Source: JBCDLI01 sp038745535 (GTDB taxonomy: Bacteria; Pseudomonadota; Alphaproteobacteria; Rhizobiales; Rhizobiaceae). From it: a stretch of 27,012 bases of DNA. Where the stretch lies: positions 1 to 27,012 of the forward strand of contig JBCDLI010000032.1 in assembly GCA_038745535.1 (NCBI GenBank), read 5' to 3'. Position numbers and translations under genes: made by a program. The notes beneath the pieces are model-generated. The model did not search any database, was not told the DNA's origin, and saw nothing but the letters and a program-made list of their open reading frames with translations. Shown here in pieces: positions 1 through 6,497 of this stretch (position 1 is the stretch's first letter; every line of letters begins with the position of its first letter).

Positions 1-915
1 GACGCCTGCTCCCGCCTTTCTGCGCATCTTGCTTTCGGCAATATTTCCATGCGCGAAGTCGTGCACGCGGCCTACTACAAGCGCGTCACGCTTTCGGAAA
101 TTCCAAAAGAACAACGTGACTACGATCTTCGCGCGGTAGATGCATTCATCGCGCGCCTGCACTGGCATTGTCACTTCATTCAGAAGCTAGAAGATGAACC
201 GAGCGTGGAACATCACACCTTTCATCCAGCATTTGAGAACGCGCGCGTAACCGACTCAATTGACTCTGAAAAACGCCTGGACGCGTGGGCGCACGGCACC
301 ACCGGATGGCCGTTCGTTGACGCATGCATGCGCTCGCTACGCCATACGGGCTGGATCAACTTCCGTATGCGAGCGATGTTGGTTGCGGTCGCAAGCTATC
401 ACCTCTGGCTCGACTGGCGGAGATCGGGTCAGGTGCTCGCACGCCTCTTTACAGACTATGAGCCTGGCATTCACTGGTCGCAGACGCAGATGCAATCGGG
501 CACAACAGCAATCAACACACTGAGGATTTATAATCCAATCAAGCAGAGTAAGGACCAAGACCCAAATGGCCAATTCATACGCGAGTGGGTGCCGGAACTG
601 CGGGATGTGCCGAACGAATACATTCACGAGCCATGGACCATGCCTCCGCTGATGCAGCCGGAGCTTGGGGTGAAGATGGGCGCGGACTACCCCGATCCAA
701 TCACCGACCACATTCAGGCGGCGAAAGACGCGCGTGCCAAAATCTCAGAAATCCGACGGACGGAAGGGTTTCGCGATGAGCAACTTAAAGTACTCGCAAA
801 GCACGGCAGCCGAAAAGGCAGAGGTCAGGGCCGCAGGTCGTTCCCAAAACAGGACCGCATGATCAAGAGCGCACAGGCCAAGCGCGTGAAGTCGCAACTG
901 CAATTGGACCTATGA
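1..915 (+). CDS. Photolyase/cryptochrome family protein, C-terminal FAD-binding domain (5' end outside window)
   Basis: The frame is open from base 1, and the family motif (CSRLSAHLAFGNIS, residues 3-16 of the visible part) lies before the first ATG at 49. The gene therefore begins outside the window. What follows is the helical FAD-binding domain: TGWPFVDACMRSL, then HTGWINFRMRAM, RIYNP, FIREWVPELRDVP, HEPW and DYPDPITDH. These match the order in class I photolyases, which repair UV pyrimidine dimers in DNA using light and FADH-. The C-terminus is a basic tail rich in Lys and Arg. The segment equivalent to the E. coli N378/W382 region reads DYEPGIHWSQ, so, aligned from memory, the Asn and the flavin-proximal Trp appear replaced. 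It could thus be a divergent photolyase, such as the ssDNA-specific NewPHL group, or a cryptochrome. The missing N-terminus prevents a class call. The next gene overlaps by 4 nt. Confidence 0.88.
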   Translation, partial: DACSRLSAHLAFGNISMREVVHAAYYKRVTLSEIPKEQRDYDLRAVDAFIARLHWHCHFIQKLEDEPSVEHHTFHPAFENARVTDSIDSEKRLDAWAHGTTGWPFVDACMRSLRHTGWINFRMRAMLVAVASYHLWLDWRRSGQVLARLFTDYEPGIHWSQTQMQSGTTAINTLRIYNPIKQSKDQDPNGQFIREWVPELRDVPNEYIHEPWTMPPLMQPELGVKMGADYPDPITDHIQAAKDARAKISEIRRTEGFRDEQLKVLAKHGSRKGRGQGRRSFPKQDRMIKSAQAKRVKSQLQLDL

Positions 916-1931
916 AGCGCATCGTCAAAACAGCCATGGCCTTTGTCTCCGCATCAGCTTCAGCAGCGATAGCTCAGCCAATTGAACCGGCCGCAGTGGT
1001 CCACATCTGGACGCCTGATCGCGAAATCGTGCGCACATTCGGTCAAACAGGTCCCGATGGCACAAGCACTTCGCCGGACCATCGTTTCTATCTCGCCTCG
1101 ACTGCTAAGACGTTGCTAGCGGTCTCGCTATTGCAAGCGCAGGAGCAAGACCTTCTGTTGCTCGACGATCCGGCGATAGAGTGGCTCGACGATGACATTG
1201 CCCGCATCACGAGTTTGTCTGACGACGTCACGGTACGCCACCTTTTGGAGATGCGTAGCGGTGTTCACGAATACATTACTGATCGATATTTCGACGATTG
1301 GCGCAACCAGCGCCCTGCCACCCGAACGGTACGCGGATCGCTGACCTATGTGCCACGGCGTCAGCCCGCTTTCGAGGCCGGCACCGAATACCAATACATC
1401 AACACCAATTATTTGCTCGCCCAGTTGGTGCTGGAAAACGCTGCAAATACTTCCATGGCACATTGGTTCACGGAGAACATTTTCGCGCCTGCCGGAATGA
1501 AAAACAGCTTTGTCTTCGGCTCACAGGGCGGACCGTCAGATATCGTCACCGGCTGGGACGACCTTGATGAAGACGGTACGCCAGAGCCTGTGAGCGAATT
1601 GTATTCTGGTCATGGCTTTGGAGATGGCGCAGTCGGTGCACCGGCACGCGATTTGGTCGCGTTCTACAAAGCGCTTTTCGTTGATCGCATGCTGCTCGGA
1701 GATGGCGCACTCAAAGAGCTTGTCGCCGACCCGCAGGACGATGGCTACGGTCTGGGCATAGTCATCACAGGTCAACCCGGTGGCCCTGTCTACAGTCATG
1801 CAGGCGCGTTTGCCGGCTTCGTTGCTGATGCTGCATTAAACACAGCAAACAATGCCGTCGTCGTCGCCCTCATCGCAGATGGTGAAGGCGATACAAATGA
1901 GTTGATAAATGAAGTGCTGAACGATCTTTAG
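912..1931 (+). CDS. Secreted serine hydrolase, class C beta-lactamase / DD-peptidase fold
   Basis: This is a 339-residue protein with an N-terminal signal peptide (cleavage plausible near AIAQP, residue 21). It carries the three marks of the class C beta-lactamase/S12 peptidase fold: SxxK as S63-T-A-K66, YxN as Y162-I-N164 in a YINTNY context, and HAG at 296-298 in place of KTG. The nucleophile and general base are therefore present, and the enzyme is probably active in the periplasm. Family members cleave D-Ala-D-Ala peptides, esters or beta-lactams, and sequence alone does not settle the substrate. The YINTNY context resembles D-aminopeptidase/DD-carboxypeptidase-like members more than true AmpC. 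The start ATG overlaps the photolyase stop (ATGA), which suggests translational coupling. Its stop codon overlaps by 4 nt that of the convergent interrupted gene on the other strand. Confidence 0.88.
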   Translation: MKRIVKTAMAFVSASASAAIAQPIEPAAVVHIWTPDREIVRTFGQTGPDGTSTSPDHRFYLASTAKTLLAVSLLQAQEQDLLLLDDPAIEWLDDDIARITSLSDDVTVRHLLEMRSGVHEYITDRYFDDWRNQRPATRTVRGSLTYVPRRQPAFEAGTEYQYINTNYLLAQLVLENAANTSMAHWFTENIFAPAGMKNSFVFGSQGGPSDIVTGWDDLDEDGTPEPVSELYSGHGFGDGAVGAPARDLVAFYKALFVDRMLLGDGALKELVADPQDDGYGLGIVITGQPGGPVYSHAGAFAGFVADAALNTANNAVVVALIADGEGDTNELINEVLNDL

Positions 1932-2302
1932 GCGTCAGTCAGCCGCAAATAGACGAAGACAAGCGTCACCGCGTGCACGGCGCTGATCGCTAAGTTGGCA
2001 ACAACCACCGACGACTGAAGGCCGACGATTACAGCAGTCACCATCGTGTAGATGATTTGGAACGTAAAGAGCGCGGCTGAGAGTGTCAAAAACAGGCGCG
2101 TACTCCCGCTGACCAACACCGCGACACAGAAAACACTGGCGAGCAGAATCGCTATAAAAACGCTGACGAGTATGCCGCGTGCGACGGTCTCAGGACCATA
2201 GGTAGAATTGATACCCGGTGTGCCCTTTCAGAAACCATGGAGCACTGAAGCCAGTACAAGGACGTTCAGCGCGTGGGAAAACAATATGAGCGGCATCGAC
2301 AT
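1928..2302 (-). pseudogene. Small four-helix membrane protein gene interrupted by an in-frame TGA
   Basis: Reading the minus strand from ATG at 2302 gives 24 residues (MSMPLILFSHALNVLVLASV then LHGF), a TGA at 2228-2230, and then 99 further residues in the same frame to the TAA at 1928. Both parts look like one protein. Helix 1 lies before the TGA. After it come a loop with STYGPETVARG and three more hydrophobic segments (starting ILVSVFIAI, RLFLTLSAALF and VVVANLAIS). No frame change is needed, so one base change (for example Trp TGG to TGA) explains the break. The 63-codon piece from GTG at 2119 could still be translated but lacks helices 1 and 2. It lies 35 nt downstream of trigger factor on the same strand. 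The alternatives are a sequencing error or readthrough. I know no function for this family. Confidence 0.6.
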
Positions 2303-2337
2303 CAGCCGGAACTAGGCCGCTCATTTTTTACGGCAAA

Positions 2338-3750
2338 TCAGTCGTCAGACTTCTTTGCCTTTTCTTTCTTCGGTGCCGACTTTTTGGCTTTGTTGAGCGC
2401 CTCTTCCTCGGCCTCCTCAGCAGCTTTTAGAAGCTCTTCGGCGGTCACCTTTTTCTCTTCAACCGTGATCTGCTCAAGCAGATGGTCAACGGTCTTTTCT
2501 TCAAAGATAGGAGCGCGCAAGCCGTTCACTGCTTCCGGCGTGTTACGGAAGAAATCATAGATTTCCTTCTCCTGACCCGGATACTGACGAACCTGGTTCA
2601 TCAACGCCTGTTGCATTTCCTGCTCAGTCACCGTGATGTCGGCCTTTTCGCCGATCTCCGATAGGACGAGGCCAAGACGTACGCGACGCTCGGCAAGTGT
2701 GCGGTATTCTTCACGCGCCTGCTCTTCGGTCGTATCTTCATCTTCAAACGTCTTTTTCGCCACTTCCAGATCGCGGGTAATCTGTGTCCAGATATTGTTG
2801 AACTCGGCGTCGATCAGCTTCGATGGTGTCTCCAACTGATACATTTCATCGAGCTGGTCGAGAAGTTGACGCTTAATGTTCTGGCGAACAGTCGGTGCGT
2901 ATTGGCTGTCCATCTGCTCGCGAACAACCTCGCGCAGGCGGTCGGCGCTATCGAGACCCAGTTTGGCAGCCAGATCGTCGTTGATTTCAACAGGCTCAGC
3001 TTTCTCGACAGCTTTCACGGTCACATCGAATACAGCTTCTTTCCCCGCTAAATGCGCAGCCTGATAGTCTTCCGGGAACGTGACAGTCACTTGCGTTTCG
3101 TCGCCAGCTTTTTGGTCGATCAATTGATCTTCGAAGCCCGGAATGAATGTGCCCGATCCGAGCACGAGTTTCGCGTCGCTGTCGGTACCGCCTTCGAACG
3201 CTTCGCCGTCAATCTTGCCGACATAGTCCATCGTGACCCTGTCATCTTTGGCGGCTTTACCCTTTTTCTCGGAGTATTCAGCAGCGGAAGACGCGATGCG
3301 TTCCACCTGTTCTTCAACATCCTTCTCGTCGATTTCGACGACTTCCTTCACAACCTTGATGTTGGAGAAGTCTTTCAACTCAATCGCGGGGATCACTTCG
3401 TAGTTCAGCGTGAATTCGAAGTCCGCCTCACCCGCCAAAACCTTATTGGCCTCGTTTTCATCCTCGCTCATGTCCACTTCCGGCGGGGTCGCAGATTTTT
3501 CGCCGCGATCAGACAGGATTGAGGTTGGGCTGTCCTTCAAAATGTCGTTCACGATTTCCGCCATGAACGACTTGCCGTACATTTTGCGCAGGTGGTTGGC
3601 TGGTACCTTACCGGGGCGAAAGCCCTTTAACTGAACGCGGTCTTTCGCGTCGTTGATCTTCTCTTCGAGCTTAGCGTTCAAATCAGCTGTCGGGACGACG
3701 ACCTTGATGCCACGCTTCAAGCCTTCATTGAGTGTTTCGGTTACCTGCAT
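2338..3750 (-). CDS. tig: Trigger factor, ribosome-associated chaperone and peptidyl-prolyl isomerase
   Basis: The 470-residue product has the whole trigger-factor architecture. The N-terminal ribosome-binding domain carries the signature loop GFRPGKVP (residues 43-50), which contacts protein L23 at the tunnel exit. A FKBP-type prolyl isomerase domain follows at about 167-250 (DRVTMDYVGKIDGEAFEGG ... LGSGTFIPGFEDQLI), and then a helical chaperone domain. The tail is Lys/Glu/Ala-rich, as in other Rhizobiales proteins, and is probably disordered. The protein shields nascent chains in the cytoplasm. The ATG start is preceded by a purine-rich AAGGGT. The length is somewhat above the E. coli 432 residues because of the tail. 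It is transcribed on the same strand as the tRNA-Leu gene 119 nt upstream. Confidence 0.97.
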   Translation of the reverse strand: MQVTETLNEGLKRGIKVVVPTADLNAKLEEKINDAKDRVQLKGFRPGKVPANHLRKMYGKSFMAEIVNDILKDSPTSILSDRGEKSATPPEVDMSEDENEANKVLAGEADFEFTLNYEVIPAIELKDFSNIKVVKEVVEIDEKDVEEQVERIASSAAEYSEKKGKAAKDDRVTMDYVGKIDGEAFEGGTDSDAKLVLGSGTFIPGFEDQLIDQKAGDETQVTVTFPEDYQAAHLAGKEAVFDVTVKAVEKAEPVEINDDLAAKLGLDSADRLREVVREQMDSQYAPTVRQNIKRQLLDQLDEMYQLETPSKLIDAEFNNIWTQITRDLEVAKKTFEDEDTTEEQAREEYRTLAERRVRLGLVLSEIGEKADITVTEQEMQQALMNQVRQYPGQEKEIYDFFRNTPEAVNGLRAPIFEEKTVDHLLEQITVEEKKVTAEELLKAAEEAEEEALNKAKKSAPKKEKAKKSDD

Positions 3751-3869
3751 GTCGCTACCCTTACCTCTGTCAGCTCTGTGCCAAATGCCAGCCGACCTAA
3801 ATTTGCCTCAACGGCCCTCCCGGACCGCATGACTAAAAATTCGCGCGCTTTTCCAAGAAAAAGCAGTTT

Positions 3870-3954
3870 TGGTGCGGATAGAGGGAGTCGAACCCCCACG
3901 CCTTGCGGCACTGGAACCTAAATCCAGCGCGTCTACCAGTTCCGCCATATCCGC
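3870..3954 (-). tRNA. tRNA-Leu(UAG)
   Basis: The minus strand folds as a class II tRNA. The acceptor stem is GCGGATA/TATCCGC with discriminator A and an encoded CCA (3870-3872). The anticodon arm is CTGGA-TTTAGGT-TCCAG, giving anticodon UAG, which reads the leucine codon CUA and other CUN codons. A long variable arm (TGCCGCAAGGCGT region) and the T loop GGTTCGACTCC follow. Class II structure and UAG together leave little doubt. It is a single gene, not part of an array. Confidence 0.97.
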
Positions 3955-3997
3955 AAACGAAAGCACGCCGCTGGGCGGCGCGTCTGGTTGGCGCGTG

Positions 3998-4025
3998 CTA
4001 TATCATTCAATGCAGATGGTTCAAT
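3998..4025 (-). promoter_or_regulatory. Candidate sigma-70-type promoter for tRNA-Leu
   Basis: On the minus strand TTGAAC (4020-4025) and TATAGC (3998-4003) are separated by 16 nt and lie about 44 nt upstream of the mature tRNA 5' end. The leader between them is very GC-rich and contains a short hairpin with arms GCCGC/GCGGC (3968-3980). This is a match to consensus only. Confidence 0.4.
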
Positions 4026-4044
4026 TGAAAAATGCGGTCAGCCA

Positions 4045-4611
4045 TCAAAACAATGGTTCGACAAGAACTGTCTCGCCGTCCTGTCGAAATGACTTGATCT
4101 GCGCGTCACCATTCCAAAGCGCGAGAACCACTTCTGTCAGTGCGCCTTCACGCATCCGACGCTCCAGTTCAGGCGCGATTTTCTCGTTGGTGTAGTAGCG
4201 ATCCACCGGGAAATAGAAGCGGATCTCGCGATTTGACGGGAAGCGGCTGAACCTTACAGCCATCCAACCACTTAAGTCATCGGGTTTACCAATGCTCAGT
4301 TCCGCAACCTCGTGAAAGCCACTATTTCCCGGCTCAAAGCGAACGAAAGCATCATCGTTGAAAAACGACTCGCCTTCCGGCAGGTCAAAGCGATCGGCAT
4401 CGCTGGCTGGAATTGTTTCTGCCTCAAAATCGAGGCGCACATATCGTCCCCGCAGCAAATCGCGCGGATCAATCGGCTGGGTCTTGAGAAGAATTTCGCT
4501 GCCATTTTCTAAGATAGCACTGCGGTCTGAAATGAGGCTCCAGAGCATAAACGAGAGCGAGGCACTGGCGATAACGGCGGCTAGAAAGATGAAGCGTTTC
4601 GGCTCAGTCAT
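4045..4611 (-). CDS. GDYXXLXY-family membrane-anchored protein
   Basis: This is a 188-residue protein with one N-terminal hydrophobic helix (FIFLAAVIASASLSFMLWSL) and a soluble, probably periplasmic, domain. The segment DPRDLLRGRYVRLDFEAE fits the GDYxxLxY motif that names the family, with Arg instead of Asp in the GD pair. The family has no established biochemical role. It is usually encoded beside a DUF2157 multi-pass membrane protein, as here. I place the start at ATG 4611, which overlaps the upstream stop by 8 nt and has GGAG seven bases before it. An in-frame TTG at 4629 would add six residues and is less likely. It ends about 90 nt before the tRNA gene. Confidence 0.85.
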   Translation of the reverse strand: MTEPKRFIFLAAVIASASLSFMLWSLISDRSAILENGSEILLKTQPIDPRDLLRGRYVRLDFEAETIPASDADRFDLPEGESFFNDDAFVRFEPGNSGFHEVAELSIGKPDDLSGWMAVRFSRFPSNREIRFYFPVDRYYTNEKIAPELERRMREGALTEVVLALWNGDAQIKSFRQDGETVLVEPLF

Positions 4612-5797
4612 TTTGCTGCTCCATCGCAAAGCGCTTCTCGAACCGATAAACGAACACCGCCATTAGTGTCAGGAAAATGCCAGCGGCCAAGAAGAAGCCC
4701 GACGTTGAAAGCAACGATGATAGCGTCACGAGATAGAGCACGATCACTTCCAGCCCGAAAAGCGCATAGGAAAGATAGCGAAGCGCTCTGCTCGTGCGCC
4801 CGTGACAGAACAGCGTGACCAAGGAGGCAACGATGCCGAGCGCCGCAGGAAAGGCAAGCATGTCACTGCTGTTATCGAACAGCACATGCAGAGCAAACAA
4901 CGACACCACCATGATCGCGAAGAACGTACTCGCTCCGGGTTTTCGCTTTGACGGCCACCATACGAAGGCCTCTGGGTCGCGTGAGACCTGCCATATGGAA
5001 AAGAGTGATGCGGCAAATACGAGGCTCCAGAATATAAGCCTGAAAGCAACCGGAATGCTGGCGTAGAAGTCTAGGAACGCTTCCAGCAATTCCAGTCCAA
5101 ACGGGAACAGAGCCGCAAGCAACGAGATAATCGCCGCGCTTCTGACAATGCGCGAGCGTGTGAATATGCCGAGCGCATAACCACCTGCGGCAAACGCGAA
5201 AACGAGGGCAAATTCGAGCTTTAAAACATCATCCGCGTCGGGCTGATCGAGATACCAATATGCAATCGCTGCAAGCGCTGAAACGGTCAACACAATGCTG
5301 CGCAACAGGAAGCCCGCGATGCCAAGTCCAATAGCGAAGTAAATCATTGCTTCGCCAATTCGGCCCGGCAGATGGTACATTTGACCGATCAACGACACGC
5401 CGCCAACAAAGGCGGCACCACCAACAAGATAAGCCAACTCTTCTAGCCGTCGGGAAAACTTTGACACTCTGCCGTGTAGAAAAGCGCCGGTTAGAAAGCC
5501 CGCGCACATCAGCGCAGTGAGTGCCGATGCTTTCACGACACGCGGAATTGCATCCCAATTCGCTGACACAAACAGCAAAATGGCGGCGACGAAGCAAATC
5601 GCTGCAAAGGACGCGACTACTTTAAAGAAGGAAAACTCCGACGTTCGCTTTCCGGCTGCTTCAGCCTTGTTAGACTTCACCGGTGGCGGAACTGCGCCAT
5701 TGTCTCGAATATCGCTGCGAAGCGCGTTTGCTACGCCATCATCAATAACGCCAGCTTTCTGCCACGCTTCGATCTGATTGAAGATTGCGTCGGACAA
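4604..5797 (-). CDS. DUF2157 domain multi-pass membrane protein
   Basis: This 397-residue protein opens with a short soluble helical region typical of DUF2157 (IEAWQKAGVIDDGVANAL, about residues 9-26). After a polar linker come roughly ten or more hydrophobic helices. The family function is unknown. Its regular partner is the GDYXXLXY protein encoded next, and the two overlap, so they probably form one membrane unit. No ATG fits near the N-terminus. The start used is TTG at 5795-5797, supported by GGAGG ten bases upstream in an otherwise empty region. It is transcribed away from the DUF1127 gene across a 160-bp intergenic region that holds repeats which could control either gene. Confidence 0.87.
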   Translation of the reverse strand: MSDAIFNQIEAWQKAGVIDDGVANALRSDIRDNGAVPPPVKSNKAEAAGKRTSEFSFFKVVASFAAICFVAAILLFVSANWDAIPRVVKASALTALMCAGFLTGAFLHGRVSKFSRRLEELAYLVGGAAFVGGVSLIGQMYHLPGRIGEAMIYFAIGLGIAGFLLRSIVLTVSALAAIAYWYLDQPDADDVLKLEFALVFAFAAGGYALGIFTRSRIVRSAAIISLLAALFPFGLELLEAFLDFYASIPVAFRLIFWSLVFAASLFSIWQVSRDPEAFVWWPSKRKPGASTFFAIMVVSLFALHVLFDNSSDMLAFPAALGIVASLVTLFCHGRTSRALRYLSYALFGLEVIVLYLVTLSSLLSTSGFFLAAGIFLTLMAVFVYRFEKRFAMEQQND

Positions 5798-5849
5798 ATC
5801 ACCCGTTCCTCCCGGAACAAGGGCTAACGGTACGTTGGAATTACGTCAA

Positions 5850-5883
5850 ATTGTGCAATGCACAATCGCATAGGTGCAATGCA
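5850..5883. promoter_or_regulatory. Inverted and direct repeats, probable operator between DUF2157 and DUF1127
   Basis: ATTGTGC (5850-5856) and GCACAAT (5860-5866) form a perfect 7-bp inverted repeat with a 3-bp spacer. The 10-mer GTGCAATGCA inside it (5853-5862) recurs at 5874-5883, 21 bp away, about two helical turns, so both copies face the same side of the helix. The arrangement suits a dimeric regulator binding twice. The DUF1127 start is 74 bp away. Which gene it controls is not visible. Confidence 0.5.
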
Positions 5884-5898
5884 AAATATGTGCTTTAG

Positions 5899-5911
5899 CG
5901 AAACAGTTTCG
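5899..5911. promoter_or_regulatory. 13-bp palindrome upstream of DUF1127 gene
   Basis: CGAAACAGTTTCG is a perfect palindrome around a central A. It lies 16 bp after the last copy of the GTGCAATGCA repeat and 46 bp before the DUF1127 start. It could be a second operator or part of the promoter. No regulator can be named from the sequence. Confidence 0.35.
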
Positions 5912-5957
5912 TCGCATATTTCGAGCATAAGAGGGGAGCAGAAGTTACGAGGCAAAC

Positions 5958-6101
5958 ATGAACATTCGCACTAAAATACAAAAATGGCGGTCCATCCGAC
6001 GCGTGGAAAATGAGCTTTATTCGTTGAGCACACGCGAGTTGGACGATCTCGGCATTTCGCGGAACCAGATTCCACATATCGCGCGCCAAAACGCACGCTG
6101 A
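5958..6101 (+). CDS. DUF1127 domain mini-protein (first copy)
   Basis: This is a 47-residue basic protein. Its core KWRSIRRVENELYSLSTREL followed by DDLGISRNQIPHIAR is the DUF1127 signature: a short amphipathic helix, then the L-D-D-L-G-I-x-R motif. Members are common small proteins in Alphaproteobacteria. Some from Agrobacterium affect RNA turnover and metabolism, and several in Brucella belong to the regulon of the LysR-type regulator VtlR. The start ATG has GAGG five bases upstream. A second family member lies 189 nt downstream on the same strand, with a strong terminator between the two, so they are separate transcription units. The repeats upstream suggest tight control. Confidence 0.93.
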   Translation: MNIRTKIQKWRSIRRVENELYSLSTRELDDLGISRNQIPHIARQNAR

Positions 6102-6141
6102 ATTCAGTTTAGCCGACCGCTCGGCTTTCTATCGCGCATTG

Positions 6142-6166
6142 AAAGCCCCGCCTTTGCGGGGCTTTT
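6142..6166 (+). terminator. Rho-independent terminator after first DUF1127 gene
   Basis: AAAGCCCCGC (6142-6151) and GCGGGGCTTT (6156-6165) form a perfect 10-bp stem with a CTTT loop, flanked by A and T residues on either side. It begins 41 nt after the DUF1127 stop and ends that transcript. The symmetrical A/T flanks would also allow it to work on the opposite strand. Confidence 0.9.
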
Positions 6167-6194
6167 CTGTGCGCATTTTTCTAGTCGGTAGAAC

Positions 6195-6206
6195 TGCAAT
6201 TTTGCA
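6195..6206. promoter_or_regulatory. TGCAA-N2-TTGCA inverted repeat upstream of second DUF1127 gene
   Basis: TGCAATTTTGCA has 5-bp arms and a 2-bp spacer and lies 84 bp before the start of the second DUF1127 gene. It shares TGCAAT...TGCA with the repeats upstream of the first copy (5850-5883). This hints that one regulator recognises both promoters, though the spacing differs. Confidence 0.35.
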
Positions 6207-6230
6207 ACCTCACTATGCACTTTCGGCCAT

Positions 6231-6244
6231 TCAAAGCGCTTTGA
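6231..6244. promoter_or_regulatory. 14-bp perfect palindrome upstream of second DUF1127 gene
   Basis: TCAAAGCGCTTTGA is a perfect 14-bp palindrome, 46 bp before the ATG at 6291. This is a position where a repressor would overlap the promoter or early leader. The element differs from the palindrome upstream of the first copy (5899-5911). The regulator is unknown. Confidence 0.4.
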
Positions 6245-6290
6245 ACACTCCTTACCTACCGATTGAAACCAAAGATACGGAACTGCACAA

Positions 6291-6449
6291 ATGAGAAACA
6301 TCACAAAGTCTATCCGCCGTTGGCGCGCCATTCGCCAGACCGAATTTGAACTCATGTGCCTTACGGACCGTGAGCTCAACGATTTGGGTCTTGCGCGTGG
6401 CGACATCCCAAATGCGGCAAGAAAAGCAGCTGATCGCGAGTTTGCGTAA
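6291..6449 (+). CDS. DUF1127 domain mini-protein (second copy)
   Basis: This is a 52-residue protein paralogous to the product at 5958. Its IRRWRAIRQTEFELMCLTDR followed by ELNDLGLARGDIPNAARKA lines up without gaps to the first copy over about 40 residues. It keeps the DUF1127 core (E-L-N-D-L-G-L-x-R-x-x-I-P) and lacks only the exact helix residues. The ATG has a weak CGGA ten bases upstream. The stop lies 48 nt before trmFO, and no clear terminator separates them, so transcription may run on into trmFO. Its upstream region holds different palindromes from the first copy, which suggests overlapping but separate control. The molecular role is not known. Confidence 0.92.
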   Translation: MRNITKSIRRWRAIRQTEFELMCLTDRELNDLGLARGDIPNAARKAADREFA

Positions 6450-6467
6450 CGCTGTCGCAATTGCTTT

Positions 6468-6496
6468 GGGCGGGCTGCAACGCTATGCGCTCGCCC
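6468..6496 (+). other. GC-rich hairpin abutting the trmFO start codon
   Basis: GGGCGGGC (6468-6475) can pair with GCTCGCCC (6489-6496), eight pairs including one G-U, with a 13-nt loop. Only C6497 separates it from the ATG at 6498. No U-run follows, so it is not a typical terminator. In mRNA it would cover the ribosome-binding region of trmFO. Confidence 0.4.
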
Positions 6497-6497
6497 C

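Noticed and set aside
1928..2119. A 63-codon GTG-started reading frame as an intact small gene
   Set aside because: The same frame continues upstream with membrane-protein sequence and past one TGA to a better ATG at 2302, so the piece looks like the remainder of a larger gene.
2303..2337. Plus-strand T6 run after a GC-rich stretch, as a terminator
   Set aside because: The stem (AGCCGG/CCGCT) pairs poorly, and no plus-strand gene ends near it.
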